A stretch of 64,000 nt of DNA from Megalonaias nervosa (GCA_016617855.1 JAECUM010009726.1:1-64000), one strand, 5' to 3'. Positions 6,230 through 19,990 are shown, numbered from the stretch's first letter. Notes: a model not told the origin generated them from the letters alone. Numbers and translations are program-made.

Positions 6230-6990
6230 AATGTCAATTAGTCCTACAGCGTAAAACACATCACGTTTTTGTTTTGGTGGGCTGTCTTACTGCTTACTGC
6301 CGAAATAACTGCCTTGTGTAGTGTGTTCCCAAGTCAACCGACAGTAGAACGAGAGGAAAACTTTGCAGGAATATCTCACACACTTGGCAGCCCATATCGA
6401 CACTCTTCCACAAATTTAAATCTAATTGATTATGATACTTTGCTGACTTTATCCTGATGGAATAAAGTCTGACAGTAGCAAGTGGACACATTTTTGTGTT
6501 CTGTTCACCTGGTTGGAATGTGATGGAAGCCAGGAATGCCCAGATCAGATTAGGTTCAAGAATGTTTCTTTAATGAAACAAATAAAAGTACACTAATATT
6601 GAAGAAAGTGTTTGCATAGCATCATTTCGTTCAATATATTTATCATCCTTTTAAACTATTTCAGCATTCCTGGCTTTCATCGCATTCAAACCAGCTGAAA
6701 TGTAAACCAATGGAAATTGAAAACACAAACATTTGCTTGTGCGAGAATTTGATTTTATTAAAGAAAGATGATCAGAGTAAGTAAATTCCGCCTAAGTCAA
6801 CATGACTTTAACTTGTGGAAAATCTTCAATATGTGCTGCCAAGTGTGGGAGATATTCTTGAAAATTTGGTCTCTCATTCTGATTTTAGTCAACATCGGAA
6901 CATGCTGCACAAGGCCATTATTTAAGCAGTAAGATGTAGCACCAAAACAAAAGTATCATGTGATATGTCTTACATTTTAGAACTAAATGT
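6230..6990. repeat. Long inverted-repeat (foldback) element of about 0.76 kb
   Basis: The left half is matched, in reverse complement, by the right half over most of its length. Examples: TGGTTGGAATGTGATGGAAG at 6510 with the CTTTCATCGCATTCAAACCA region at 6675; AATATCTCACACACTTGGCA at 6370 with TGCCAAGTGTGGGAGATATT at 6837; GTTTTGGTGGGC at 6272 with the GCACCAAAAC region at 6936. Arms are about 330 bases and roughly 80 percent alike, around a short centre at about 6600. Frames on both strands inside it are shadows. It is a MITE/foldback transposon by structure. Confidence 0.75.
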
Positions 6991-9900
6991 AAATATGTCA
7001 TGTTTTTTTGTAGAACATTATATATAAAGTAAAAATGATTAGTCTGTTTTCTCTAACAGATTTCTCTATATTTGCTATTAAAAGTAATGAAGACTTGGAT
7101 GAACCATCAGGTTCAACTACATCAAGGCTCAGTTTGCTGTTATTTGTGATATCATTGTACAACAAGCTAACCAGTCACACATGCAGAAGTGTATTGACTG
7201 CACTGTCATTGCAGATACAAAGGTCACAGGTGGCTTTCTGTAACAAAAACATCTATGATAATCAGTCTTGATGTTGAATTATTATATCTGTTGCTAAGGT
7301 ATACTAGTATTTACTTTAAAAGATCAAACAAAATCTATTTGTTTGTTGCATTCATACCCTGTGACAGTCATCAGCAAAAATACTGATCCATCACAATGAC
7401 AGAAGTTAAATATACACCACTCTCTCGATAACTTGACCCCTGATAACTCATGAACCCACTTATAACATGGGGTCAGGCATGGATTCCATTTCTTTTTACC
7501 AGAAAGTGCCCAAAATTTATCCCAATTTGTTGAACTTAAAGAAAATTGTGATCAAAATTGATAACTGAAACTTTGATATATTGCTAGTTTTATGGTCAAA
7601 AACAGTAGATAGGACCTGGAAATTGTAATCAACATTATGAACTTATCACTTATTAATAAGAAGTTGTATAATTTGTTACATTTTCTTTCCAAAAACATTC
7701 TTAGTACATCATATGTTACGATATTCAAGGAAATTTTGATCAATGAAAATGTCACTTATGCCTAGTGTAATAAAAATAAAGACCAATTAAATAATTTTTA
7801 TCAAGTTAAATTTGTGTTGTAGTTCTATCTTTTGAGTTCCTTTTAAGTGTAATCATCATAAATGCAGTGTGTATATAAAAGTCAAACGTGTAAATCTGCT
7901 GTAACAGTCATGTTTGTGAGCATTTCACTGAGAATCTAATTAAGTGCCCACTGTGTTTTGATATGTAACTTGTGGAAATATTTGTTTTATTATTGCAGTC
8001 AATTGAAATCTGGCCTCCTTTGTATTGTCACATCTTTTGAATCAAAGGAGGTGGAATAAAAGAAAAGTTAAAAGTCATGCAAATCCTGCATGCTTAAAAT
8101 CTAGTAGCTCCAGTCGTTATGTTGGGTGAACTCATCAGTTGATCAGTCAAACACTGTTATAACTTTTATTGTGCATTTGTGTAATATAATTAAACTACCT
8201 TAAATTAGCCAACTCATTCATAACTGATCAAAGGTAGTAAGGCGACCAAGCGAAATGAATACTTCATAAAATAAAGAGCTTTGTTTCACAGATATGGACC
8301 ATTGTGGGCAAATGAGTTTCAGAGAATTCTGGAATTGGCACTTTGAGATATCCTCATGGATGATAAGAAGTTTCGCTATTATTTGCAATGAAATCACTGC
8401 ATCATTGTTTGGTGGTGTATCAACGGTTAGTTTGGTTTCATATTTCGTGGACTCCATGCTTCACACTATACTATTACATACCACACCAGGATGCAGATTA
8501 CCTAATCAACAAACCATAAAGCTGTGATGTGATACACAAATGTTTTCATGTACATGTGATGGTTGTTTAAACCAGTTGGAATAATATTAACGCTCTTTCA
8601 GATGTTGGGCATTTTGAAAATAAATGTAATTTATACAGAGTAATGAACAACTTTATTAGAAGAAGCACTTAGTGACGATTATTATCAATGCAATTCTAAA
8701 ATGAGGATTCAGTCATTGAACAGCCCAGTACCCCTCCCCCCTCCTGCGTTTTTCTGTAATTCCATCCATTAATGTCATATTTTATATTATTAATTACTCG
8801 ATTTGGGCAATAATACTGGTCAATCATCTCCTTGATAACAATAACCAAAGCACCATGACAGGTGGTGAAGTGAGGAATCATATCGCTCACTCCCCACACA
8901 ATCATGTACTTACTGTATTGCTATCAAAAACTATAAACTTTTTGTACAAAGTGAAGCATGTGACTTATGAATGAGGATCAGATTGCTTTCATTTCCTATA
9001 ATTAGTGTTCACTTGTCTTTAACATTTATGTGATTCCACCAGCAGTACTATAAAAATACCATCTTTAAGGCAAGCTACCACACATACTGTTGCATAGTTG
9101 AAATCTACATCTTTTGAAAATGAACAGATTTTTAAAATAATTAAAACAAACATAAAAAAACATACTGAATTTGTACATGTTCTGTCCATGCATTAGAGAT
9201 ATCAGTGTTCCAGTAGTCATTGTGACTGGTGCAGTGATACATAACTGAATACAACCAGTTGTTAATTGATTTCCTTATTGTTGTAATCGGGAGAGTTTAG
9301 GTCAAATGCAATTCCCAATTTTTTAAAAACTTTTATAGGTAATTAAAGGATCAAATGTGAACCATGATGACTTTTGAGTCTTTGATAAATAAAAAACCAG
9401 TCATCCATTGGCTGAGGTGAAATAAAAAGGAAAGATTGACTAAAACATTATTTTGGCAGAAACACTTGTATAACTGTTTTGGTTTGTTGTCTTCTTTAAT
9501 TGCTGCTGCATTGTTCAAGATATTTATGGTTGAAGCATAATGTATAATAATTGAGCTGTTATATGCTCATACTTACACTTGTATTATGCAGCACAGGTTA
9601 AACATATTAAACAGCACCTATGAACAGCATCAAAAGTGTAAATAGAAACTGTATTAAGCAGCAACACTTCAGATGCTATCAGCACTGCTAACCCAGTGAG
9701 TAAGGACAACATTGAAAGAATAATTGGATAACAGTTGACATCAGGACCTGGAGGAAACATTGCTTTCCGTGAAGTATCTTGAGATCTTAATAAACTTTAA
9801 TATGATTTTGTTTATTTCTTTTCGCATTTAAAGTACAGTAGTATAAAATTTGCAGAATTGTGTGACAAATAATGATTGTAAAAGTCGGTGCCTGTGTCTG

Positions 9901-10903
9901 AAAAACAATTGTTTGAGCACTGTATGTGGTGGCAATTTCAAACTATTTTCAAGTAAGGCCAAGAACAATGTTTTTCATATTACACTGGTTTTAAAATCAG
10001 GATAGGCAGGTATTTTTTTTAACATTATATAATGTGATTTTTTGGGGGTTTGTTTAAACCTTTTTTGCCATGGGGGGAAAAAAGTGCAGGGGTCAGCAGT
10101 GAGGACCAGGAATGGTCAGCTGACCAGAAACATATATTTTTTTTGCCTAATAGGTCAAGTTTTGTTTGTCTAAACAGAATATTGATTTTGTAAACATTTT
10201 TGTGACAAACACTAAACTGTGTCATTTACAAGTGTAAAAATGACATTCCTAATACAATGCATTGAGACTGAGCCTGACACAAAACTGTTTTCTTGCAGAT
10301 AGTTTCTGATAGCATTCACTTGTTGTAAGTTAATGATTTAATGACATTCCTGTAGTTTATTGATCCAGATTAATGCTGAAAATTGAACAGGAAATTTCTA
10401 CTGCCATTTCAGTGTCTTACTACATTTTTGAAAGGACAGAATCAAGCGGAACACAAAATGCTGCTGACTGGTTTTCTTAAAATTCTTTGTAAAGGTACAT
10501 CAGATAAACTAGTAAGACACAGATTCTGCCCTTCAACAATCTAAATCATAGTTTATCCAAGGAATTTAACAGAAGCATTCAAACAGAAGAAACATGAAGC
10601 TGTGTAAAATTAGGAAATTTCTATTTGACCTATAGTCACTGCAAATATTGATTATATTTACTGTTGGTAAGATTTTAAAATAATGAATATAACTAACCAT
10701 GGATTTAGTTTCCTTTCAAAGCATTACTGCTGTATGTATTTTTTGTAAAGAAAGGTTAAAAAAAAGAAGACAGCAAACTTATACTGAGAAAGACTGTATT
10801 AAGGATTTTACTCTGCAACATCGTTGATGGAATGCATGTGAAAGATAAGGTTTTTAGAACCTTATAAGTCAACTACTGTAATTTCCTAATTTTACAGTAA
10901 TGA
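6991..10903. other. Non-coding AT-rich stretch
   Basis: No exon-like frame, RNA gene or clear repeat seen. A few chance frames of 60-80 codons, none with recognisable motifs. Confidence 0.45.
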
Positions 10904-10930
10904 TCATAATAATAATAATATTATTATTAA

Positions 10931-10962
<32 letters not shown>
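10904..10962. repeat. (TAA/TTA)n microsatellite
   Basis: ATAATAATA turning into ATTATTATT after about 15 bases, so the tract is itself a small inverted repeat. Confidence 0.95.
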
Positions 10963-10963
<1 letters not shown>

Positions 10964-11459
10964 AACAGCAATCATAACAATAAGAAAGGCATCCTTTTGG
11001 TCATGAGATATATATTTAAAGAACCCTTTTAGGAGTTGAAAGTGCCTTTTTGGTGGATAATTACCATGCCCTTTTGGAATCATCGGGGAAGCATGTATAT
11101 GGGGTAGGTAGGTAGGCATGCTTTTTCTTGGCTGGCTGGATAAATTAAAATTAAAATTAATGTGCAGTGTGTCATGCTTTATTATTTATCTATATACATG
11201 TATTATGTCAATGTACTTTGCTTGTGTTACCCAGAATATTGAGCACAATTTCTTTAAACCTATACAAGTATGGTTATTAAAAAAAGAGAGAAGTAAATTG
11301 GTGTATGCAGATACAGGAGAAATCCAGTAAGCACAAGTTATGAATCATAACTGTCTTGGTGTCATCAGATTGGATATTACAGTTGGATTAGTACATTTTC
11401 ATGTCCATGTGAACAGGCATTGTTTTTGATAGCACTTTTATACAGTGAGCAATATCCTG
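10963..11459. other. Non-coding stretch
   Basis: AT-rich; a short GGTA/GGCT run near 11105. Nothing else supported. Confidence 0.4.
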
Positions 11460-12180
11460 TTATGTATTATGTTATATATGTCCGTATTGTGTGCTTAATT
11501 TTTGTCTGTGATTGATGGTTGTGGAATTAATGCCTACCTGATTTTTGTCATGATTCTAAAATAAGATGTTTAAGGAGCAAGAATTCAATGTCAGTTTTCT
11601 TTGCAATAAGTATAGACTCATTTTCCATTTAGGATGATTGGTTTTACCAGAATACTCTATTGTGACATCGGTCAAGTGAAATAAGTATATATAGGATCTG
11701 GTAAACAATTAATCATTTCTGTTTTCGTATCTGTCTTTGGGAATCTATGATCAGAGTTTGTAGATGTGATGAGATATAATTTGAGAGGAATTATTTATTT
11801 CAGTTAATGGAATTCCAACGTGATCATTGAGTTTTTGGACTGAAATACTACTTTGGAATCATTGAGAACTCATTCAAAGACATACTGGATTATATCATTG
11901 TGGTACATCAAAGAATTCAGGGTTTGGAACATCAGCACATTCAAGCCTATTGATACATCTGCACATTCAAGACGATTGGAATTCATTTGGAACATTCTAT
12001 AATTTTGTACCTGTGATAGGACAGTTAGGTTTATTTGGGATTTAATTCTCAAATAAGTAAGTTCCTCATAAATTTTCACTTTATAACTTAGAGTAATAAA
12101 TTGTTCATTGAATTTTACTTAAATTGTTGGTTTCAGTTCCCTTCTGTTACTTATTTTAAGACCTAGAGTCATAACTATAC
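11460..12180. repeat. Dispersed repeat, copy 1
   Basis: Shares several blocks in the same order with 28590-29045: TATTGTGTGCTTAATTT, GATTTTTGTC, GGTCAAGT, TAAATTGTTGGTTT and TTAAGACCTA followed by GTCATAAC. The copies differ by indels, so boundaries are approximate. Type unknown; no coding potential seen. Confidence 0.55.
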
Positions 12181-13924
12181 CAATTAAAGTCTTTCTGGTT
12201 CAAGACATTGCTGATTTTCTTTGGTTTTTCACTTTCCAAATTTTCAGAAGCCTTTCATTATGTAGTACCATTCATACGAGGTGAAGAAGAAATACCTAAC
12301 CAGCTTGTTAGTGACATATTGACAGTATACAGTAGAAGTCATATTACCATTATTTAAACATAATAATTAAAAATCTAAGAAGTTGTACTTACTGATTGTT
12401 AATTCAAATCAAATGACACCAAGACAGTTAGTCAATACTGACATCTACCAGCATATTTTTTTCCATCTTGATCCACTGGTAGCAATCAAGACTAATAGAA
12501 ATACATTGGTGGATCTCGGTGTAGACCACAAGTCAGTATAGTTCTATGATCCTTGGCACATTTCCTTTCAGATGCTAATATTCAGATTTCATTTGTCATT
12601 TCACACGCTCTCCTTTTCATTGTAAGCATCTTTAACAATCCTTTATGAGTCAGTTAATTGTACAACATTTATCTCAGCAAATAAAGCTACTTGCTGTGTT
12701 TGTCAACTGTGTATATCTGTAAAACAAGTCGTGGAATTAGTCACATGTCATCACACAAGGAGTTCGTGCATATTTTGCTCTTGTGATTGGCCTAAAAGAG
12801 ATTGGCTTTATCTTTGCCACAGGCACTAAAATAGGGCAAGTTGATCAGTTCAACGTGAAGTTTTTAAGTTCCCTAAACAGTTTAACTGAGCAAAACTCAG
12901 GAAATTTGTCTTATGAATGTGGCATGGAGCAAGACATATAATGGGTATGACTCAAATCTGTGGTTTGCTGGGAATTATCTCAAAATCACTGGTGAAGTGG
13001 AAATTGTTCATATGCATTTAAAAGGTGACATCTTTGTGCTAATGGCAATTCTAGTCCATTATTGCCCTCTGGTTTGAGCCCAGAGAAAAGATATACAATA
13101 TTTTAACTCCTGTGATACAGAGCTGCAGTTACTTAAGAAAATGGATCCATATGATTACATTGTGAACCTTTGTAATTAATGGTTTTTGTAACTTGTTTGT
13201 TTTTAATGCACTCATATTAAAGCAGAGTCAGTTTTTGCTTAAATAGGTTAGTTATGGGCCAGAAGTCTTCCTAGGACTGAGGTTCACAGGGTAAAATGAA
13301 TACAGGATCAGTCAGTTGATACAAAACTTTAGTGTGACCCCAGCATTGCCACAACTTAAGGGTCTTGTGAAAGTGTAGTATATCAACACCTTTTTTAATT
13401 GATAGCTAGAGAGAAAAACAAATCTTTAATCTTGCTTGCATTGTTTTCTGAGAGCCCATGAGTGAAGTAAACAATATAATTTATAAAACTCATTTCAAAG
13501 ATGTTTTATCACAGTAAATCATTTTTCTGTTTTGTCCAGTTTATAAAGCCAAGATATTTCTCTTGAATGCCGTATTACACTAAGTTTGGATAGACTAAAA
13601 GTAAAAGTTTGAAAATCAAAATACATAATCATGATATAAACACAATCTTATATCATGTATTTATCTACTTATAAACATTTCCAAGGGGTTTATCAAGAGG
13701 AAGGAAACCAAATTACAAATTAATTTTGAAGATACATGATTTTCCTTCATTCAGACTGTCAGGAGTGTTCAGAGAATCTCAAAATGGGGGTAAATAACCC
13801 CTGCCAATCCCTGTCTTGTACCTTCAGATTTGTAGTTTCTTAAATTTTATCCACAACACTTGGGGTTACAAAATGAGCTTTCACTCTTTATTTGACTGGA
13901 TATTACGAGTACTGTAGATGCATT
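12181..13924. other. Non-coding stretch
   Basis: No frame above 60 codons and no repeat recognised. Confidence 0.4.
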
Positions 13925-14060
13925 GTGGGGGGTGGGGGTGTAGTGGTTCTGTGGTTAAGACTTTGGGCTCTTGACCATTATTGTTGTTCTTGGGCAAGGC
14001 ATTTTAATTGCCTTGGTATGATGTAACCTTCATGTGTTGCAGTTCCATTAAACAAACTGC
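13925..14060 (+). mobile_element. Degenerate SINE-like copy
   Basis: A box-A-like GTAGTGGTTCTGTGGTTAAG and a CTTGGGCAAGGCATTT motif recall tRNA-derived SINEs widespread in aquatic animals. Box B is not clear, so this is tentative. Confidence 0.35.
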
Positions 14061-15787
14061 ATTAGTTTCTTTAGTATATTGATGGAGTTGCATTTTAAGG
14101 ATATAGTCAACCTTAGTTTTTTTGCCATCTGTTTCACCATCACCATCATGCATATGTATTGCTAACAATAAGCTGGAAAGTTATAGATTTTCTTAGGAAA
14201 TTACAAATAGGTACATATCGGTGTTTCTTATATTTTGAAGTTATATCATGTTTAATATATATTGACTGTTTTAGCTTTTCTGGAGCTGTACCTGTTTTTT
14301 TTTATCATTACTCAGATTAATTGCCCAGTTTCAGGATAGCAGTTTTCTGTTTGAATTTTACATGATTTCTCAAGTCCACTAAATACTTTCTTGTTTGTTG
14401 AGTGTATTTTATGTTTTAATGGCCCACACTGATAAATATCCCACTCCGAGTTTTCTTGCCTGGTTATAGCTAGTAAATTGTAGGCTTCAGTATCAACACT
14501 TCCTGCTCCTATCAACAGGCTCTCAAATCTTAGCACAGTGTGATGTTGGCTATAGTGTAAGCTTAATGACCCACTTGAGTTACAGTTTTTAGCTTATACA
14601 GCAATTTACGTCACATCGCAAATTCATTTACTATAAGGTACTGACCATTTCATTTTCTTTGTGGGAGAGAGGTCTGCGATTTTCTTTGAACTATGACACT
14701 TTATTTTCTTTACCTCAAGATAATTAGTTTTAAGATCATATAATGGATATAATAATGTGTTATTTTGCTTTAAACAGATAACTCAGAAAAAAATATTTTT
14801 TCCAGCTATTGACATACATGTACTGAAATTTAAAGAAAAGTTTTAGGCCCCAGAACATTAAAATGTTAGTCCCTAATATAATCGGTGTATCTTGCGGTAT
14901 ATTCAGAAATATTTCATATCGCAGAACAAATTTTTCATGGTCCCAAGCTATAGTAGACATTACTTGTCACAATCTGATTACTCAGGCACACAGCATTGCA
15001 CCAGTATAAGATTTCCAGTCCCCATTACACCATTCCCACCTGATTCTATAATGTAGCGATAGAATGCACAAATATACTGCTTTTTTGTTCTTAAAATAAT
15101 AATAATATTAATAATAATAATAAATTTTTCAAAGGAAGTAGGGTAGATTTCAGCTGTAAAATGGTATGTGCAGTAGATGGCCTGTGAAAAAGTAGTTTTG
15201 TTTTACTGCCAGTAAAACCACATTTATGTTGTTGGGCAATCAGTGCTGATATTTGATCAGAAATTAATGCAGTTAAGTCATAACTGATTCCCTGTTCCAT
15301 TAACCTCATGAACATCAAAGATATTCTCAAATTAATCTAACCTTGAGTCAAAAATGCCTAACTAAACATGACATTGGTGACCTGTTACCTCTGGCCAGTT
15401 CATACTTATTTTTGTGATATTTTTGGCCAATAAAGTGTAAATGGTAGTCTAGCAAATATCGATCACCACATGCAGTTAATTTGTTATGGACAGTGCCTGT
15501 TGGAAATTATGTTGGAGGCGAATTAAGGGTAATTAAGACTTGTGCTCCAGCCAAAATCAACATGTCATAAAAACATGCAGATTGGAATTTCCATGTGTCA
15601 GAAATGGTCCAATGTAACTTCAAACATCAAAAGCCAATGGTATGCATCTATTGAGAACCCTAATCATACTTGCCTTACAGCAGCAACCATGTTATAATGA
15701 TTGTCCTTATAGTGAGGGATTGCTGTGTTTAATCTTGGAGTGCAGACCATGTATCTGAGGCAGATTTGACTGTAAAGAGTCACTTTA
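14061..15787. other. Non-coding stretch with a small (AAT)n tract
   Basis: An AAT tract at 15098-15123. Frames on the minus strand at 14312, 14760 and 15091 lack motifs and look like chance. Confidence 0.4.
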
Positions 15788-15915
15788 AGATGTTCTTAGA
15801 CCAGTTTTAGTGGGACAGATGTTCTTGTACCATTTTTAGTGTTACATATGTTCTTGCAAAAAATTTTGTAGCACATATGTTTCCACCAGTTTTAGTGGCA
15901 CAAATGTACTTGTGC
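15788..15915. repeat. Degenerate tandem repeat, about four 32-36-base units
   Basis: Units of the type AGATGTTCTTGTACCAGTTT followed by TAGTGGCAC occur at about 15789, 15819, 15848 and 15878. Confidence 0.65.
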
Positions 15916-16875
15916 CAATCTGCATAAAGTGCAAGAATACTCATTGGTTGTTTGCACTGTACATAAAGAAGACAAACTATATTTATTAACCAAAAATGTA
16001 TTGCATTTGTCATTTTTTAGAATATGTGGTTTATGGTGATATTTCACTTGGCTAAGAAAAATCTCTTCTCTTGGGCCCCAGTGTATAAGATACTTGATGT
16101 TAATTTAGGTTTATTAGATTTGGCAAGTGACTGTAAGGTCTTTTGAGCCAGTGCCATTGTTGTCTTGCTTATGACTGCAGTCTAGACCAGGCTGGGTTGG
16201 GGTGGGGTGTCCACAAAGTGATCTTTCTCTCCCTCTTGCCAGAATAGGGCAGAGTGGTGAGAAATTAGGGAAGAGTGAGTGTAGAGAGGTCAGAATTAAG
16301 GCAGCAATGTTTATAAGTTTATACCACTTAATTTAGTTTACAGCATGTAAACATTTACACAATCAGTAACCATGTAAACAAACATGCACATGGCACATCT
16401 GGCATTAGCAGATATGTATGTCCATATCAATTTTTTTCACTAGTGCATATATATAGCCACATGAAAGAGTATCACGACAGTCCTGGGGATGTTTTACCTG
16501 AGTTGTTATAAACTCTACATTCAACAAATGTCATAATGTGAGTTAAGAGACATAACATCAATAGAAACGATCACTAGCTGAATTTTTACAATATGCTCAT
16601 TATCATTGGCTTACATATGAAGATCTGTCAGTCGTAAGTCATACAGGCAGATCAAAGAAAAGGTTTAATTTACAATTGGTTTAAGTAAACAGTATTTTGG
16701 TTGTTGTATGCAACTGACTCTTTTAGATATTTTGGTAAATTTTAAAGCCTTAGTAAAAATTGTAATGTTTGCAAAAGTCACTAGTAATGCTAAAAAACAG
16801 CTCTTTTACTAAATCTTTTCAAAGAAATACTTTTTAAAGTTTATGAAAATAGTTTTAAAAATTCTTGATTTGATT
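15916..16875. other. Non-coding stretch
   Basis: A G-rich patch (GGGTTGGGGTGGGG) near 16192; otherwise nothing seen. Confidence 0.4.
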
Positions 16876-16889
16876 CAGCAAAATTGTTG

Positions 16890-17131
16890 GGGGCCCCGAG
16901 TGGCCAAGCGGTCTAAAGCACTCACTGTTATGGATCACTGCCATCTCACCTCAGTCTGAATGGGTTCGAGTCTCGGATTTGGCCAATATGGGTATGTGAA
17001 AAAGCTTGCCAGTAGCTTCTCGTGGGTCAGTGGTTCTTTCCAGGTTTTTCCAGGTTCCTCCACCACCATTTATACTGGCCACCATGTATAGCCTATATTG
17101 TGCTGAAAAATGGTGTTAAACCCTACAACAG
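16890..17131 (+). mobile_element. tRNA-derived SINE, copy 1 (family A)
   Basis: Starts GGGGCCCCGAGTGGCCAAGC (box A, tRNA-Leu/Ser-like) and has box B GGTTCGAGTC at 16963-16972. The body contains AGCTTCTCGTGGGTCAGTGG and the end TGCTGAAAAATGGTGTTAAA, followed by a short CAACAGCAG tail. A 14-base target-site duplication with one mismatch (CAGCAAAATTGTTG 16876-16889; CAGCAGAATTGTTG 17132-17145) flanks it. Pol III internal promoter parts are present. Confidence 0.9.
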
Positions 17132-17145
17132 CAGCAGAATTGTTG

Positions 17146-18376
17146 CATGACATTGTTATTACAAAAAGACAGTAACCTTAGAAAAGATCGCTATAAAAAA
17201 TGTTTGCAAGATATGAAGATGCAAATCCTTTTTTTCCTACTTTTACATGATGAAACACAACATAAATTGTTTACTTTGCCAGCAGTAATGAAACTTCCAT
17301 AGAGTAATAATTTGCTCATGATTAGGTTACCGGTGAGTGGAATTGAATCACTTCACTTGGGAAAGCTTTCTTTATACATTTTTGGCTGGACCCTCATAGA
17401 TTCAAATATATTTACAGATATAAATAATCATTCAGTTGCCCCAAGTTTAAAAAAGGTACACATTATTTTGCTTAAGCCGTTTTGCATTACCCATTGAACA
17501 CAGAAACAATTCCAGAGTTGATATTGTACCTAGAATATAAAGCATTCAGTGTTAAAGACTGAGAAATAAAGATGTGAACTTGAGAAAAAGCAAAAGTCAA
17601 CTTTACTTGTTCTGTATATTAGGGAAAATGACATGCACTGGAGCTACAATTTCACCCAAATAAACATCTGGCATGGACTCGGCAAGACGTAGTACCAGTA
17701 ATCATTTCACCATTTTTATCCTTGGTATTACATCAGGTTAATTTTGTCTTGTTAGCAGTTGTACAAAATCTTCTCTTGCATTGCATGACAACAGCTTTGT
17801 CTTCACAAGCAGGACCTTTTGTTTGGCAGAAAGCAAGATTTATTTTATTTTACACTATCATTTTAGACATTATTTTATTTACATGTACTATAATCCTTTT
17901 GTTTGGAAGCTTTAAAGGGTTTCATTTTGAGGTTCTTACATTTTTATGTATTAGTTCATATCTAAGATTAACATAAATATGTATTTACAAACACCTCCCC
18001 ACATGCCTGCTTGTATCTAAAAATGCTATGTGAAAATAGCAGCTTTACTTCACACGATCATTTGACTCGCATAACATTATTAATGAACCACCTTGTCATG
18101 TAAGACATTGACATTAGAAAAGGGACTTGACACAGAGTCTGTTGGACTTGCAAATAAACTACCTCTAATTGCCATGGAGGCAGTTAAAAGACAAGGTGGT
18201 TAGGTATTTAAAAAACACACAATTTCACATATTACTTAATTGGCTGACAATCAAATCCTTTGAAGACTCAGGAGTCAAGCTAGACTTAAATTTTAGGGAG
18301 AAGTGACTTCTTCTTTTGGTCAGAACAGGGAGAAGTGGGAGCTAAACAGGGAGAAGTGAGACCAAAGCAAGAAACA

Positions 18377-18379
<3 letters not shown>
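17146..18379. other. Non-coding stretch
   Basis: An 84-codon hydrophobic frame at 17722-17976 is rich in Phe/Leu/Ile as expected from AT-rich DNA and shows no family motif. Three CAGGGAGAAGTG-type units near 18295-18360. Confidence 0.4.

Positions 18380-18472
<93 letters not shown>
18380..18472. repeat. (AT)n then (AGAT)n compound microsatellite
   Basis: About 30 AT units run directly into eight AGAT units. Confidence 0.95.
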
Positions 18473-18899
18473 CTGCATTATCTTATTTTAATGATGTGCT
18501 CTATTTCTCAGTATGCTTTTAACAGTTTTAAGCAATGCCTTTTTTTCAAGTTGAAAAATATGTGTTATATGTTAGTATCAACATATTTTGTATGCATATA
18601 AAAAATTTTATATTCATACCCATTATAATATTTGTAGTATATGTGTGTTTGAACTGAAGTAAATGCAGAGTGTTTTGGCCATATGACTTAAAAAGCACAT
18701 CAGAAGCTATACATTATAATTAATTTTAACTGATAGCAGTAACAAGATTAGAGTCTTGTAACTGCGAGTTGGTAAAAATGTTTAATAAACTACCAGTTAA
18801 TTATTTTATTTTCTACAAGTTTTGTGTAAAATTGCAGTCAAAAAGGTTTCTTGCATTCTTTGAAACAGCCCCTAATACATGTTCATAGGAATAAGTACA

Positions 18900-19990
18900 C
18901 AAGTGACTTCAACCGTACTCTTCGTCCTGATTTCATTGTTCCCTATAAAACATTACTGTAACTATTCATAGACAACACACTGAAGCACTAAAGTCGATAT
19001 ATAACTAAACTGGACCCATTTATCCCCCAACCGAAAATCCAAGAATTCGTATTGCACAGTGCGAGTGCATCTATTTTTAGAAGGAGGGCATTTCTTAATA
19101 TAACTACTCACTTTCTTGCTTCGTTACAAAAATCATTAATGGGACTGCATATTTATGGTTGTATTATGTGCCTACCTACTGGTAATAACGATATGCATTG
19201 GTTAAATAGTATTTGCTTCATTACTATGTATATTTTTCGTATTTTCACTAAAACCGTGTCCTTGCGGCATTGTTTCGAATTCCACAACAGAGATTCCCAT
19301 GTTTCTGACCTACATTATTAAATATTTAGGCTAAATCTTCTATCACATAATATTTAAACTTTGTTTTCATTACATTACATATTTTCCTGAACCTATTTGC
19401 CCAATTACTTACGAATTCAGACAGTTTAATGAAGTGGTATATCATATACGCAACGATGTCCGCCATTACAAGTTCATTTACGGTTTCAAACTGATTTTAT
19501 ACAGAAAATACGCAAATACGGTCGTTAAAATCTCCATTCATTAAAAAAAGAAATAAATTGGAAAACGCTTTTCACCGATCATATTTTTTAAAAGCAAATT
19601 GCATATTGATGTTTAAATTTCGAAACAAAATTTGGTATATTTTCATCATAGAACAGTGTGCCCAACTTCATGAAATCAAGCAGTGATATCTTGCTCCGGA
19701 AAAGGGTTAATGGTCAGTTAGCTACTAAAACTTGCATTTGAATGTGCAAGAATTTCTTTGTCGCCGTAAGCTGATTGGTATCAACACCAGGCAAATACAT
19801 TTTGCCTTGGGTTACAACAGTGTCAGAACTTACTGGCTACAGCGAGGGGGCATCTCAAAGACGTAATCTACAGTCATTTTACGTCCGAAAAATCAGAGGG
19901 CGAAGTCGTTTTCGCATTCCTAACAGAAGAAGGCGAAGTTTACGCTTCTCAGGCGACTTTTTCGCCCACTTCGCCAGGTAGCGTGACCCC
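18900..19990. promoter_or_regulatory. CpG-retaining patch, possible promoter
   Basis: CG dinucleotides (TCG, ACG, GCG) are clearly more frequent here than in the surrounding 10 kb, which are CpG-poor. Invertebrate promoters tend to escape methylation and keep CpG. The patch includes GTAATGGCGGACATC on the minus strand (YY1/start-codon-like) and a GC-rich segment at 19890-19985. It is the best candidate I see for a promoter upstream of EHBP1 or of a divergent minus-strand gene, but no TATA or initiator is decisive. A repeat carrying CpGs is an alternative. Confidence 0.3.
19413..19466 (-). CDS. Possible first coding exon of an unidentified minus-strand gene
   Basis: On the minus strand ATGGCGGACATC opens an 18-codon frame (MADIVAYMIYHFIKLSEF) ending exactly at a perfect donor, TTC|GTAAGT. 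The ATGGCGGA context resembles YY1-bound start regions of animal genes. I found no matching downstream exon on the minus strand, and the peptide is not recognised, so this is tentative. Confidence 0.2.

Noticed and set aside
16890..16975. tRNA-Leu/Ser gene
   Set aside because: No matching 3' acceptor, SINE body follows, and three further copies with target duplications exist.
17722..17976. 84-residue hydrophobic protein
   Set aside because: Composition expected from AT-rich DNA; no signals, homology or exon context.
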